Position numbers and translations under genes: made by a program. 64,000 bases of DNA from Halomonas meridiana (lineage in GTDB: Bacteria > Pseudomonadota > Gammaproteobacteria > Pseudomonadales > Halomonadaceae). Below, piece by piece: positions 10,816 to 20,415 of the stretch. Numbering within the stretch: position 1 is the first letter of the stretch; each line of letters begins with the position of its first letter. Where the stretch lies: NCBI RefSeq assembly GCF_009846525.1, contig NZ_CP024621.1, positions 2,046,001 to 2,110,000 on the forward strand, given 5' to 3'. Under the pieces are notes generated by a model. It was not told where the DNA came from and did not search any database. It worked only from the letters and a program-made list of their open reading frames with translations.

Positions 10816-12472
10816 GTTTCCCGGCGGCATCTACCCGCCTGAACGTAAAGAGCGCTCCAATCAAGCGCCGCTGCGCACCGCGCCGTTGCCCAGTGAGGTA
10901 ACGCTACCGCTGTCGCAACATACCGGTAAAGCGGCGCTTCCCTGCGTCAACGTGGGCGATGCGGTCAAAACAGGCACACTAGTCGCCCGCCGAGATGGCA
11001 TGGTCTCAGCTAATGTGCACGCCAGTATCAGCGGCACCGTGATCGAGATCACCGACCGCGCGATCATCATTCAAGGCGATGGCGAAGATCGCTGGACCAC
11101 GCTGCCACCGCTGGATTGGCGAACCGCAGAGCGCGACGCGCTGCTGGAACGGCTTGATGACAGCGGGCTTATTGGGCTGGGTGGTGCGGGCTTTCCGACC
11201 TATATCAAAGCTCAAGTCAACGAGCACCACGCCATTGATACGCTGGTGGTCAATGCCGCCGAGTGCGAGCCTTATATTACCGCCGATGACCTCACGCTTC
11301 GCCACTATGCGTCGGATGTGCTTGAGGGGGCTCAATTGCTGGCTCGCCTATGCGGAGCCGCGCACATCATCGTCGGTATCGAAGATAACAAGCCTGAGGC
11401 TATTCAGGCCCTACAAGCCCTCCTTACGGTCAGTGCTGACAGCGAACCGCTCGCGAGCATGACGCTGAAGATAATCGGGACTCGCTATCCGAGCGGCGGA
11501 GAGCGCCAGCTGATTAAAAAGCTGCTGAACCGCGAAGTGCCTAGCGGTGGGCTACCGGCGGATATCGGCGTGCTCTGCCATAACCCCGGCACGCTGCTCG
11601 CGGCGCTACACGCCGTTCGTGATGGACAACCGCTGGTCGCAAGGGTCGTTACCCTAACCGGTGATGCCATTACCCAGCCCGGCAACTACTGGGTTCGTGT
11701 AGGCACCTCGGTAGACACGCTGCTCGAACATGTTGGCGTGGCCCGCGAGCGGCTTCATCAAGTGGTGGTCGGGGGGCCGATGATGGGCACGCCGCTTACG
11801 TCATTAGAGGCCTCCGTTACCAAAACGACCAACTGCCTGATTGCCGCGACAAAAGAGGAGCTGCCGCCAGCACCCGCAGAAGCCCCCTGCATTCGCTGCG
11901 GCGCTTGTGAAAGTGTGTGTCCTGCTCAACTGCTTCCCCAGCAGTTGCACTGGTACGCCCGTGCCGAAAACGATGCCGCCCTTGAAGCCCATCATCTATT
12001 CGACTGCATTGAGTGCGGTGCCTGCAGCTACGTTTGCCCCAGCGCGATCCCTTTGGTGCAGGACTACCGCTCCTCCAAACAGCGTATTCGGCATAAACGC
12101 ATCGAAACCGCCAAAGCGGAACACGCCAAGCACCGCTTTGAGTTCCGCCAAGCGCGGCTGGCCAGGGAAGAAGCGGAGAAGAAGGCGCGCCGTCAGGCAC
12201 GGCTCGCCCAGCAGCAGTCCGCTTCCAGCGACGCTACGGGCACTCAAACCGCTCCCGTGGCAGACCTTCGCAGCCTGCGCATCGCTCAAACGGCCGCCAA
12301 AGCCGCAGTGCGAAAAGCGGAGAAAGTACTGGCACGGGCCGCCGCTCAAGACCCGCAGCAGCGCCACGACGATTTGGAGACCCAGCTCGCCACTGCCCAA
12401 GAGAATCTCAAAGCGGCAGAAGCACGATTAACCGAAGCTCGCGCCGCCAGTGAACAGAAGGAAGCGCCATGA
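10802..12472 (+). CDS. rnfC: Rnf electron transport complex subunit C
   Basis: 556 residues. The NADH/FMN-binding core ([26 protein letters not shown]) is followed by two 4Fe-4S clusters ([24 protein letters not shown]). After them comes a basic, Ala/Glu/Arg-rich predicted coiled-coil tail from about residue 430, shorter than the repeat-rich tail of E. coli RsxC (about 740 residues). RnfC is the peripheral NADH-reactive subunit. It overlaps rnfB and rnfD at both ends. Confidence 0.96.
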   Translation: MPAYEFPGGIYPPERKERSNQAPLRTAPLPSEVTLPLSQHTGKAALPCVNVGDAVKTGTLVARRDGMVSANVHASISGTVIEITDRAIIIQGDGEDRWTTLPPLDWRTAERDALLERLDDSGLIGLGGAGFPTYIKAQVNEHHAIDTLVVNAAECEPYITADDLTLRHYASDVLEGAQLLARLCGAAHIIVGIEDNKPEAIQALQALLTVSADSEPLASMTLKIIGTRYPSGGERQLIKKLLNREVPSGGLPADIGVLCHNPGTLLAALHAVRDGQPLVARVVTLTGDAITQPGNYWVRVGTSVDTLLEHVGVARERLHQVVVGGPMMGTPLTSLEASVTKTTNCLIAATKEELPPAPAEAPCIRCGACESVCPAQLLPQQLHWYARAENDAALEAHHLFDCIECGACSYVCPSAIPLVQDYRSSKQRIRHKRIETAKAEHAKHRFEFRQARLAREEAEKKARRQARLAQQQSASSDATGTQTAPVADLRSLRIAQTAAKAAVRKAEKVLARAAAQDPQQRHDDLETQLATAQENLKAAEARLTEARAASEQKEAP

Positions 12473-13500
12473 GCATGATGCACGCCCCCCAGCTGGGTAA
12501 AGCACCATCAACAGCCCATGTGATGCGCTGGGTCATCGCCGCCACGCTTCCGGGCCTTGCGGTGATGACGCTCTATTTTGGCCTAGGGGTACTCAGCAAC
12601 GTACTGATCGCGGCGCTTTGGGCCGTCGCCGCTGAAGCGCTCATTCTGCGCCTGCGACACCGCCCCGTTTGGCCGACGCTCAACGACTCCAGCGCCCTGC
12701 TCACTGGCGTGTTGCTAGGCGCCTCGTTGCCACCTGCGAGCCCCTGGTGGCTAATGGGCGTAGGGGTGATCGCCGCAGTCGTCGTCGCGAAACAGCTCTA
12801 TGGCGGCTTGGGCCACAATCCGTTCAACCCTGCGATGGTGGGCTATGCGCTGCTGCTGGTGTCGTTTCCCACCCATATGACGCTCTGGGCACTGCCCCAA
12901 CCGCTATGGCCCGAGTCACTATGGCCACAAATCTTGGGTACTGTCCCCGTGTCCGCGCTAGATGCCTTGAGCGGTGCCACCCCCTTAGATGCCTTCAAAC
13001 ATAAAGGCGACGCCGTGCTCGCCAGCGAGTTCTGGGCATCGTCGCCGCTCCCTGAAGGAACGTTGTCGGCTTGGCGTAATATCGCGCTGGCATGGCTGGC
13101 AGGGGGCGTGGTGTTGATCGCCAAGCGGCTGATAAGTTGGCATATTCCGGTCGCGATGCTGGGCAGTATGATGCTGTTCTCAGCGCTGTTTTACGCCAGT
13201 GACACTAGCCACTTTGCCTCACCGCTGTTTCATCTGCTCACCGGGGCGACGCTGTTTGGTGCCTTCTTTATTGCCACCGACCCGGTCTCAGCGGCCACCA
13301 GCCGCCAGGGCAAGCTGCTGTACGGTGCGGGCATTGGCGTGCTGGTCATCCTTATTCGCAATTTAGGCGGCTACCCGGATGCCATCGCCTTTGCCGTGCT
13401 GCTGATGAATCTCTGCGTACCGCTGCTGGACATGGTCAGCGTGCCACGCCCGGTCGGTCAAGCTACCGCTCGGCCTGATGAGAGGAAGAGCGCGCCATGA
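12469..13500 (+). CDS. rnfD: Rnf electron transport complex subunit D
   Basis: 343-residue membrane protein with about nine to ten helices. SGAT (residues 168-171) is the covalent FMN attachment site, with Thr171 as the acceptor by family knowledge, and GGLGHNPFNPAMVGYALL is the usual conserved loop. It forms the central ion-translocating core with RnfG and RnfE. The start overlaps the rnfC stop by ATGA. Confidence 0.96.
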   Translation: MSMMHAPQLGKAPSTAHVMRWVIAATLPGLAVMTLYFGLGVLSNVLIAALWAVAAEALILRLRHRPVWPTLNDSSALLTGVLLGASLPPASPWWLMGVGVIAAVVVAKQLYGGLGHNPFNPAMVGYALLLVSFPTHMTLWALPQPLWPESLWPQILGTVPVSALDALSGATPLDAFKHKGDAVLASEFWASSPLPEGTLSAWRNIALAWLAGGVVLIAKRLISWHIPVAMLGSMMLFSALFYASDTSHFASPLFHLLTGATLFGAFFIATDPVSAATSRQGKLLYGAGIGVLVILIRNLGGYPDAIAFAVLLMNLCVPLLDMVSVPRPVGQATARPDERKSAP

Positions 13501-14123
13501 CCACTCAACACGCCATGCTGCGTGGCGCGCTGGCCCTTGGCCTGTTTGCTCTGGTCACTGCCGGCAGCGTCGCCCTCACCCGCGCAGTGACCGCGGAGCG
13601 CATTGCCGCGCACCAGCTTGCTTATCAGCATCGTCAGTTGCAGGAGGTGCTGCCCGCTTCGCTGGCCTCGGTGCCGGTTCAAACCGTGTTGGAGAGCGCG
13701 TTTTCGCTACCCGACTCGGCGCCATTGGGGCACCGCACTCCTCAAGAGGGTTGGCGGGTGCAGCAAGGTAGCGAAGCCGCCACCATTCTGCCGGTCGTGA
13801 CACGCCAAGGGTATAACGGTGAAATTCGCCTGCTAGTCGCCATCAACCAAAGCGGGCAACTCACCGGGGTGCGGGTGACTCACCACCAAGAGACGCCAGG
13901 GCTTGGCGATGATATCGAGAGGTCACGCAGCGCCTGGATCACGTCATTCAACGGCCTAAGCCTTGAAAGCCTGCCCCCAAGCGGCTGGGCCGTGAGCAAA
14001 GAGGGCGGCGAATTCGACAGTTTCACCGGCGCAACGATTACCCCACGGGCCGTCATTAACGCCGTTCATGAGGCGCTGCGCTACTATCAGCGCGAACTCG
14101 TTCAGCAGGAGCCCACGCCATGA
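13497..14123 (+). CDS. rnfG: Rnf electron transport complex subunit G
   Basis: 208 residues: one N-terminal membrane helix ([18 protein letters not shown]) and a periplasmic FMN-binding domain. [13 protein letters not shown] contains the covalent flavin site, Thr180. ETPGLGDDI is the conserved flavin-domain loop. It overlaps rnfD and rnfE by four bases each. Confidence 0.95.
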   Translation: MTTQHAMLRGALALGLFALVTAGSVALTRAVTAERIAAHQLAYQHRQLQEVLPASLASVPVQTVLESAFSLPDSAPLGHRTPQEGWRVQQGSEAATILPVVTRQGYNGEIRLLVAINQSGQLTGVRVTHHQETPGLGDDIERSRSAWITSFNGLSLESLPPSGWAVSKEGGEFDSFTGATITPRAVINAVHEALRYYQRELVQQEPTP

Positions 14124-14821
14124 GCCAGTGGAGACAGCTTGCCCGAGAGGGGCTTTGGTCGAATAACCCGGCGCTGGTGCAGCTACTGGGGCTTTGCCCG
14201 CTGCTGGCCGTCAGCGCCACGGTGGTGAATGCGCTGGGCTTAGCGCTGGCCACGCTGCTGGTCTTGGTAGGGGCCAGCACAACAATCTCACTCATTCGCC
14301 ATCAGGTGCCTAGCGCCGTGCGGCTCCCCGCGTTTGTGATGGTAATTGCCGCCTTTGTGACCTGCGCCGAGCTGTTAATGGCCGCGTTTGCTTACTCGCT
14401 TTACCAAATTTTGGGGATTTTCATCCCGCTCATCGTAACGAACTGCGCCATTTTGGGCCGTGCGGATGCGTTTGCCTCTCGCCAACCCGTGCTGCCTGCC
14501 GCCGTCGATGGGCTGATGATGGGGCTGGGCTTTGGTGCGGTATTAGTGCTGATGGGTGCGATCCGCGAGCTGGTGGGCCAAGGAACGCTGTTTAGCGACA
14601 TGGCGATGCTGTTTGGGCCGGTTGCCGCTCACTGGCAGATCACCCTGGTGGCGGATTACCAGTTTCTCTTTTTCATCCTGCCCCCCGGCGCGTTCTTCGT
14701 GGCAGGGCTTCTGATCGCGCTAAAAAACGTGCTGGATCAGCGTCGTGCTGCCCGCGCTCGGCCCGTCGACGTCGCACCGCGAGCCGAGCGCCGTGTGCGG
14801 GTCACCGGCACCATTAAATAA
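14120..14821 (+). CDS. rnfE: Rnf electron transport complex subunit E
   Basis: 233-residue membrane subunit paralogous to RnfA, with [18 protein letters not shown] and the mirrored [14 protein letters not shown]. The C terminus is basic ([12 protein letters not shown]) and cytosolic. It is the last gene of the operon; nth follows after 29 bp with no visible terminator and may be co-transcribed, a common arrangement. Confidence 0.95.
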   Translation: MSQWRQLAREGLWSNNPALVQLLGLCPLLAVSATVVNALGLALATLLVLVGASTTISLIRHQVPSAVRLPAFVMVIAAFVTCAELLMAAFAYSLYQILGIFIPLIVTNCAILGRADAFASRQPVLPAAVDGLMMGLGFGAVLVLMGAIRELVGQGTLFSDMAMLFGPVAAHWQITLVADYQFLFFILPPGAFFVAGLLIALKNVLDQRRAARARPVDVAPRAERRVRVTGTIK

Positions 14822-14850
14822 GCACCATTCAATAACCAAGAGAACACGCC

Positions 14851-15489
14851 ATGAATGCTCAAAAGCGTCATGAGATATTTGCGCGCCTTCAGGCGGAAAA
14901 CCCGCACCCGACTACCGAGCTCAACTGGAGCACGCCATTCGAGCTGTTGGCCGCGGTCTTGCTTTCCGCTCAAGCCACGGATGTAGGCGTCAATAAAGCA
15001 ACGGCCACCCTCTTTCCGGTCGCCAATACACCCGAGGCCATCATTGCGCTGGGCGTCGATGGACTGAAGCAGCACATCAAAACCATTGGGCTCTTCAACA
15101 CCAAGGCAGAGAATCTGATGAAAACCTGCCACCTGCTGGTCAACCAACATGGTGGCGAAGTGCCCAACACTCGCAAAGCGCTGGAAGCGCTGCCCGGCGT
15201 CGGGCGTAAAACGGCTAACGTGATTCTGAATACCGCCTTTGGCCAACCCACCATTGCGGTAGATACGCATATTTTTCGCGTGTCGAACCGCACCGGTATC
15301 GCCAAGGGTAAAGACGTCGTCGAGGTCGAGCAGAAGCTGTTGCGCCACGTGCCTAGCGTGTTCAAACGAGATGCCCACCACTGGCTGATTTTACACGGGC
15401 GCTACACCTGCATTGCGCGAAAACCTCGTTGCGGCAGCTGCATCATCGAAGATCTGTGCGACTATAAAGAAAAGACCGAGCTTGCCTAA
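14851..15489 (+). CDS. nth: Endonuclease III (DNA glycosylase/AP lyase)
   Basis: 212-residue bifunctional glycosylase and beta-lyase removing oxidised pyrimidines. The helix-hairpin-helix LPGVGRKTANVILNTAFG carries the catalytic Lys (GRKTA), and VDTHIFRVSNR contains the catalytic Asp. The 4Fe-4S cluster cysteines are in CIARKPRCGSCIIEDLC. It follows the rnf operon closely. Confidence 0.97.
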   Translation: MNAQKRHEIFARLQAENPHPTTELNWSTPFELLAAVLLSAQATDVGVNKATATLFPVANTPEAIIALGVDGLKQHIKTIGLFNTKAENLMKTCHLLVNQHGGEVPNTRKALEALPGVGRKTANVILNTAFGQPTIAVDTHIFRVSNRTGIAKGKDVVEVEQKLLRHVPSVFKRDAHHWLILHGRYTCIARKPRCGSCIIEDLCDYKEKTELA

Positions 15490-15515
15490 CGGCATGCCAA
15501 TGCCAGGACCGCCCC

Positions 15516-16604
15516 ATGCCTAGCCCCGCCGCCCTGCTTCACCGCCAGCCGATTGCCCAACGCATCGACGCGCTACTCGACCTTGCCAAACAGCACGCCG
15601 AGCGCTTCTGTAGCCCCGACGCTTGGCTTGCTCGCCAACGCTACCTGGCACAGCATCCTACGTCGATCGTGGTGATGAAGTGTATGGATGGGCGGATTCA
15701 CATTCCCCATGCTACCCGCACGCCGCTTGGGATCATTACGCCGTTTCGTAATTTGGGGGGTATTTTTGATCTGGGCTGGCCGTATCTGGGCGAGCTCATC
15801 ACCGAGTCGGTACTGCAAGCGGCTGACCGTGGCCGCGCCACACTGCTGCTGATTACCTACCACTTCTCTAGCGGTCATCACGCACGCGGCTGCGCCGGGT
15901 TCAACTGCGATACCGAGGCTGCCAAAGCCCACGCGTACGCCATAGCTCAGCAAGCGGGAGAGCTGTTTGGTCACGACCATCAGCAGGTGTACCCACTGGT
16001 ATGCGGCTTTGAAACCGATAGCGACGCCATGATCCTTCACGGCCAAGGTGGCGAGATGCTCGACATACGCGACTGGATCGACCGCCAAGCGAGTGATTTA
16101 CCCGCCACGTTAGCCAGCGTTTGCCCCGACATGCCCGATGATATTCAACGGGATCTACTGCCGCTGCTGGTGGGCAACATGGCCCATGTGAGCGAGCTAA
16201 GCGGTGTCGCCCGGGCGCTTGAGATTGAACACCGCGAATGGGTCATTTGCATTGGCCGTGGGTTCGATTTCTTGCACCTTCCCAACACCGCGCTGATTAT
16301 CGGCCCCTACGGCCCAGACTTGGCCGCGCCCATTGCAACCGCCGCAAGCATCATCGACGCCAACATGCGCTCCGGGCGGATTCCCGATGATGGCTTTATG
16401 CTGCTGGCCTCCACGCCCTACCAACACAGTGGCGTGGATCGGGCGCGGGCCGCGCTGAAATCACGCTTTTTATCGGATTTTGCCGAGCAGGTAATTCGTC
16501 ACCATCACCCACGGCTTGCCGAGAAAATGCGTCGCCATACGGCGGTGGTTCACTGGCCCACCCGGCGAATGGATTCGTTAGACCCACCTTCCACCAGCAA
16601 CTGA
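15516..16604 (+). CDS. CsoSCA-like (carboxysome-type) carbonic anhydrase domain protein
   Basis: 362 residues. VVMKCMDGRIH gives Cys56-x-Asp58-x-Arg60, the beta-carbonic-anhydrase zinc ligand and Asp/Arg pair. ITYHFSSGHHARGC provides His116 and Cys126; the 10-residue spacing resembles the His and Cys ligands of CsoSCA more than the HxxC of ordinary beta enzymes. Proteins of this type are annotated in Halomonas without carboxysomes. Activity is inferred. No carboxysome or Rubisco gene is in the window. It follows nth by 26 bp and overlaps the convergent glycosyltransferase by 55 bp. Confidence 0.7.
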   Translation: MPSPAALLHRQPIAQRIDALLDLAKQHAERFCSPDAWLARQRYLAQHPTSIVVMKCMDGRIHIPHATRTPLGIITPFRNLGGIFDLGWPYLGELITESVLQAADRGRATLLLITYHFSSGHHARGCAGFNCDTEAAKAHAYAIAQQAGELFGHDHQQVYPLVCGFETDSDAMILHGQGGEMLDIRDWIDRQASDLPATLASVCPDMPDDIQRDLLPLLVGNMAHVSELSGVARALEIEHREWVICIGRGFDFLHLPNTALIIGPYGPDLAAPIATAASIIDANMRSGRIPDDGFMLLASTPYQHSGVDRARAALKSRFLSDFAEQVIRHHHPRLAEKMRRHTAVVHWPTRRMDSLDPPSTSN

Positions 16605-17641
16605 CGGTACGTTTCACGCCAGCTCGGCCACTGCCAGGGCTGCGTATCCAACAGCGCTGGTTGACGATTGGGTTCCAACAGCCACGCGCTCAAGCGCAGG
16701 TAGAGCCCCTCTGGTGTGCCATCGTAGCGGTATTGGACGGGGTAAAGTTCAGGAAAGCAGAGCCTATCTGGCACTAGCGGCGTGGCTCCGCGTTGGGCGG
16801 CCTCCATGATCGCCAGCCCCTGAAACTCGTGCCAAGTAGTGGACACCGCAATGCCGCCACCGTTGAGCAGCGCGCGGTACTCGGCCTCCGGCTGCGGCCC
16901 CCAGCAGATGATATGTTCAGCCAAACGTGCCTGCGCCTCGGCAAAGACCGGCGGCACGTCGCGAAACTGCTGGCCAAGCACCGCCAACTCGAACGGCACC
17001 TGCTGCTCGCTGAGTTTGAACAATACCGCGAAGAAGTCCTCCGGGTTTTTGTCATACTCCCAGCGGTGGTTCCAAATCAGCCGCCGTGGGTTTGCGTTGC
17101 CAGCAGCGCTACAAGTAGCAGGCGCAATGGGCACAGGCACCACGAGAGCGCTTTGACGTAACCGTTCTAGCGGTTTAGCCGCCGGTAGATTTTCCGGCAT
17201 TTTCTTTAAAAAACGCCGCACACCGTCAAAAAAAGAGTCCCGGTTATAGGCGGTGTTGAACACCAGCACATCCGCCGCCAGTGCCGCATACAGGTTGACC
17301 ATTTTGGCTTCTACCTGGGGCATCTGATCGCTGGATTCTGGGTAGGCGAACTGATTTTCGTGAAAGTAAACGATCTTTCTAGCCCGCCCCAGGTGGGGAA
17401 ACAGGCCCAGCAAGGTGGCAATATCTACCATGGACGTTGCCAGCACTACATCGTAAGGCTGACTTAACCGCTCATACTCTTTTAACCACCAGCTCAACGG
17501 GTTACCGCGAATGCGCCAAGAGAAGTGGCGTGGCGGCAGACTGAGCAGCGTCCAGTCCACGTCGGTAACTTCGGCCATCAGGCTGTTTGCCCAGTAACGG
17601 TGGCTAACCGCTTCATAAGCCGATAACAATAAAACGCGCAT
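16550..17641 (-). CDS. GTDC1/QTMAN-like glycosyltransferase (tRNA-queuosine mannosyltransferase family)
   Basis: 363 residues from the ATG at 17641 (MRVLLLSAYEAVSHRYWA). The N-terminal half matches DUF3524 as in human GTDC1/QTMAN: YEAVSHRYWANSL, TLPP-like LSLPPRHFSWRIRG, KIVYFHENQFAYP and VLVFNTAYNRDSF. The C-terminal half is a GT-B glycosyltransferase with IWNHRWEYDKNPEDFF and STTWHEFQGLAIMEA. The animal enzyme adds mannose to queuosine in tRNA-Asp. That the bacterial protein modifies queuosine is inference from family membership. An upstream extension of 38 codons in the same frame lacks homology. It is convergent with the carbonic anhydrase gene. Confidence 0.75.
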   Translation of the reverse strand: MRVLLLSAYEAVSHRYWANSLMAEVTDVDWTLLSLPPRHFSWRIRGNPLSWWLKEYERLSQPYDVVLATSMVDIATLLGLFPHLGRARKIVYFHENQFAYPESSDQMPQVEAKMVNLYAALAADVLVFNTAYNRDSFFDGVRRFLKKMPENLPAAKPLERLRQSALVVPVPIAPATCSAAGNANPRRLIWNHRWEYDKNPEDFFAVLFKLSEQQVPFELAVLGQQFRDVPPVFAEAQARLAEHIICWGPQPEAEYRALLNGGGIAVSTTWHEFQGLAIMEAAQRGATPLVPDRLCFPELYPVQYRYDGTPEGLYLRLSAWLLEPNRQPALLDTQPWQWPSWRETYRQLLVEGGSNESIRRVGQ

Positions 17642-17780
17642 TATTCTGTCTACCGTGAGAGGTTCTCTGCATACCCCGCATTCGGCCAAGGTCGTCTTGG
17701 CCGAATGCCTCATGCTACATACACTTAACTCGACATTTGCCGTCTGATTGATCATCTAACGCCGCTGGGGGGAGACCGTA

Positions 17781-18155
17781 ATGGCCAACGTATTAGTGGT
17801 CGATGATGAGCCCAATATTCTACTGTCGCTTGAGTTCCTCATGTCCCAGGCGGGGCTGACGGTGACCACGGCCGCTAACGGCGAAACGGCACTGCAAAAA
17901 ATCGCCGAGGCCGCCCCTGACCTTCTGCTGCTGGATATCAGCCTGCCTGGCATCAGCGGCTTTGAAGTGCTCGAACAGCTTCGTCGCGATGAATCCGAGC
18001 GGCATTTACCGGTCATCATGTTAACGGCTCATGGCCGTGAAGTAGAGCGAGAAAAGGGCTTTGCGCTGGGTGCCGATGACTACGTCACCAAACCTTTCTC
18101 GACCCAACAGTTGGTCGAGAAAGTCAAAGCATTACTCGTCGAGCGTGCCACATGA
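17781..18155 (+). CDS. Single-domain response regulator (CheY-like receiver)
   Basis: A 124-residue receiver domain only. VVDDEP gives the acidic pair, LLLLDISLPG the phosphoacceptor Asp (about residue 53), MLTAHG the Thr and DDYVTKPF the Lys. There is no output domain, so it probably acts by protein interaction or phosphotransfer. It overlaps the following PAS-exonuclease gene by ATGA and precedes a separate SLC5-type histidine kinase in the same unit, which is its likely partner. Confidence 0.9.
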   Translation: MANVLVVDDEPNILLSLEFLMSQAGLTVTTAANGETALQKIAEAAPDLLLLDISLPGISGFEVLEQLRRDESERHLPVIMLTAHGREVEREKGFALGADDYVTKPFSTQQLVEKVKALLVERAT

Positions 18156-20209
18156 CCCTCAAAGGACTCCCTAAACGCCAGCGCCTGGTCGGTGTATGGC
18201 TACTGCTCAGCGGCGTTAGCCTTTTAGGGGGCGCCCTTTTTGCCGCTTGGTTAGATAGCCAGTTGGCGCTTTCGGGCATGGCGCGTTGGGTTATATGGCT
18301 AGGCAGTTTATCAGGCGGTATTACGCTCTTTTCAATAGGCCTGCTGCTAGAGCGCATGCTCTTCACGCCCCTACGTCACCTTCAAGCGCAGTTGGCGCGC
18401 TGGGTCGCCAATCCCGATGCCCCAGACGACCACACCGCCGAGGGCTGGTTAACAGGGCTCGGCCCAGACCTTCGCCGGGTCAGCCACCGCTGGCGAGCCG
18501 ACCGCGCACGGCTTACCACCGCGCATGCAGAAGGCGCGCGCAGTGCCTCGCGTATCCGTCAAGAGCTGGAGACGCTGCTCCAGGTACTGGAAACACCGCT
18601 ACTTCTCTGCGACCGGCATCGGCGTGTGATGCTGTTCAATCAGGCGGCCGAAACATTTTTTGCGGGCAATACCGGGCTGGGGTTGGGTAAACGCCTGGAC
18701 GCCCTGTTACCGACCGCGACGCTGGCCCATGCCATGACACAACTGCCCGACGATGGCTCGCCCCGTGAAATGCTCGCCCCCTGCGGACAGCGCTGGCTAA
18801 AGGTGGTCATTCGCCGGGTACCCGGTAGTGAGCATGAAACACTGGTGACCTGTAGCGATACGACCACCACCTGGAACAATGAAATGGGCGTGCGCGCCGC
18901 CCTAAACCGCATGCTCCCTCCATTACGCCAACACGCGGCCAATCTGAGCAGTGCCGCCGACGCATTGCGCCAACTCCCCTGTTCTCAAACATCACCCGCG
19001 CTGCGAACACGTTTCGAGCACGTACTGCACGACGAAAGCCAAGCGCTCAACCAGAGCGTTGCCGAGATCGGAGCCCTGTTGGACGACCTTCAGTATCACG
19101 GCGAACGCTTGCGGCCCATCTGGTCCAACGATTTTTGGCAATCGCTGGATGAACGTCTCGACCCCGCCCAGCGCTTGATTACACCTATCGGTGTCCCCGC
19201 CTGGTTCAAGGGCGACGCCCCCGCCCTCATCGAGCTGTTCGCGTCATTGGTGGAACATTTGCGCTGCCACCTGCCCGCCAGCGGCTTCGAAGGTGAAATG
19301 ACGCTTCACCCGAAACGCGCCTACGTCGATCTCATTTGGCGAGGGGCGGCCGTGCCTGAAAGCGAGCTCAGCGTCTGGCGCGAATCGCCATTGACTACGC
19401 TGCCACTCAGCCCCACCGTGGCCGATATACTGCGCCAGCACGCCACCGATATTTGGAGTGTCACCGACACGGACAAACGCCATGCCAGGCTGCGGCTGCC
19501 ACTCCCTGTTATCGCTCAGACGCAAGCGCCAAGAGAGATGGCACCGCCACGCCCGGAGTTCCATGATTTTGGCATCGCGCAGTTACCAGCGCCGGATGAC
19601 ACCTTAGCCAATCGCGCGCTGCGCAGCTTGGAGATCGTAGCATTCGATACGGAAACCACTGGCCTTGAGCTCCGCCGAGGCGATACGGTGATTAGCTTGG
19701 GCGCCTGCCGGATCGTCAATGGCCGTTTGCTGGCCAACGATGCGTTCGATCATTTCGTCGACCCCAAACGCACCATTCCTGCTGCCAGCACCGTGATTCA
19801 CGGGATTACCGATGCGGACGTTGCCGGTGCGCAGCCGCTAAATATTGTGTTGGGCCTCTTTCGAGATTACGTGGGCGATGCCGTCATGCTCGCCCATAAC
19901 GCCGCTTTCGATATGCTAGCCATTAGCGGGCACGGCGTTCATTTCGATATGCCGGTGCTAGACACGCTCCTGCTGTCAAAAGCCCTCGATGAGGCGCTGG
20001 ATGGTCACGATTTGGATACGCTGGCCAAACGTTACGATTTACGCTTTCCTCCCAATACCCGGCACACAGCATTAGGAGATGCCCGTGTAACGGCGGAGCT
20101 TTGGCTGGCACTCTTACCCCGCCTAGAAGCCCGTGGCATCGATACGCTAGACGCGCTATTGGCACTTCAGGCCAATGCCTTCGATAAAGAGGACGCTAGC
20201 GCGCCATGA
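18152..20209 (+). CDS. Membrane PAS-like protein fused to a DnaQ-type 3'-5' exonuclease
   Basis: 685 residues. Two membrane helices (about 12-32 and 44-66) lead into a coiled linker, a PAS-like region (about 145-235; LLQVLETPLLLCDRHRRVMLF), a helical central part resembling a degenerate kinase dimerisation and ATPase region, and a C-terminal DEDDh exonuclease (about 490-680). Exonuclease motifs are intact: AFDTETTGLEL, AHNAAFDML and HTALGDARVTAE. It is annotated in related genomes as a DNA polymerase III epsilon-like protein. The membrane sensor architecture makes a replication role unlikely. It sits between the receiver and the SLC5-kinase genes with overlapping stops and starts. Confidence 0.8.
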   Translation: MTLKGLPKRQRLVGVWLLLSGVSLLGGALFAAWLDSQLALSGMARWVIWLGSLSGGITLFSIGLLLERMLFTPLRHLQAQLARWVANPDAPDDHTAEGWLTGLGPDLRRVSHRWRADRARLTTAHAEGARSASRIRQELETLLQVLETPLLLCDRHRRVMLFNQAAETFFAGNTGLGLGKRLDALLPTATLAHAMTQLPDDGSPREMLAPCGQRWLKVVIRRVPGSEHETLVTCSDTTTTWNNEMGVRAALNRMLPPLRQHAANLSSAADALRQLPCSQTSPALRTRFEHVLHDESQALNQSVAEIGALLDDLQYHGERLRPIWSNDFWQSLDERLDPAQRLITPIGVPAWFKGDAPALIELFASLVEHLRCHLPASGFEGEMTLHPKRAYVDLIWRGAAVPESELSVWRESPLTTLPLSPTVADILRQHATDIWSVTDTDKRHARLRLPLPVIAQTQAPREMAPPRPEFHDFGIAQLPAPDDTLANRALRSLEIVAFDTETTGLELRRGDTVISLGACRIVNGRLLANDAFDHFVDPKRTIPAASTVIHGITDADVAGAQPLNIVLGLFRDYVGDAVMLAHNAAFDMLAISGHGVHFDMPVLDTLLLSKALDEALDGHDLDTLAKRYDLRFPPNTRHTALGDARVTAELWLALLPRLEARGIDTLDALLALQANAFDKEDASAP

Positions 20210-20412
20210 CGCCTCCCCACTCTGATCCTCGGCAGCGGGAGAGACGCCTTGCGCTAGTGCTACTTGCCCTCTTCCTGTTCTGCCCCCCCGTCCTGCTTTT
20301 GATTGATCGATTGCCCAGCGCGGTAGGCTGGCTGCCGATCTACCTCTTGTTGACCTGGGGGGCCCTCATCGGTCTAGCGGCTTGGCTGGCCGAACGCCCC
20401 AAGAGGTCGTGA
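20206..20412 (+). CDS. Small two-helix membrane protein
   Basis: 68 residues with two hydrophobic helices (LALVLLALFLFCPPVLLLID and a second around residues 42-61) joined by a short loop. The ATG overlaps the stop of the exonuclease gene, and the SLC5-kinase begins 3 bp after it. Small membrane subunits of this kind often accompany sodium-solute symporter proteins; a partner role is inferred from position only. Confidence 0.7.
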   Translation: MTPPHSDPRQRERRLALVLLALFLFCPPVLLLIDRLPSAVGWLPIYLLLTWGALIGLAAWLAERPKRS

Positions 20413-20415
20413 ACC

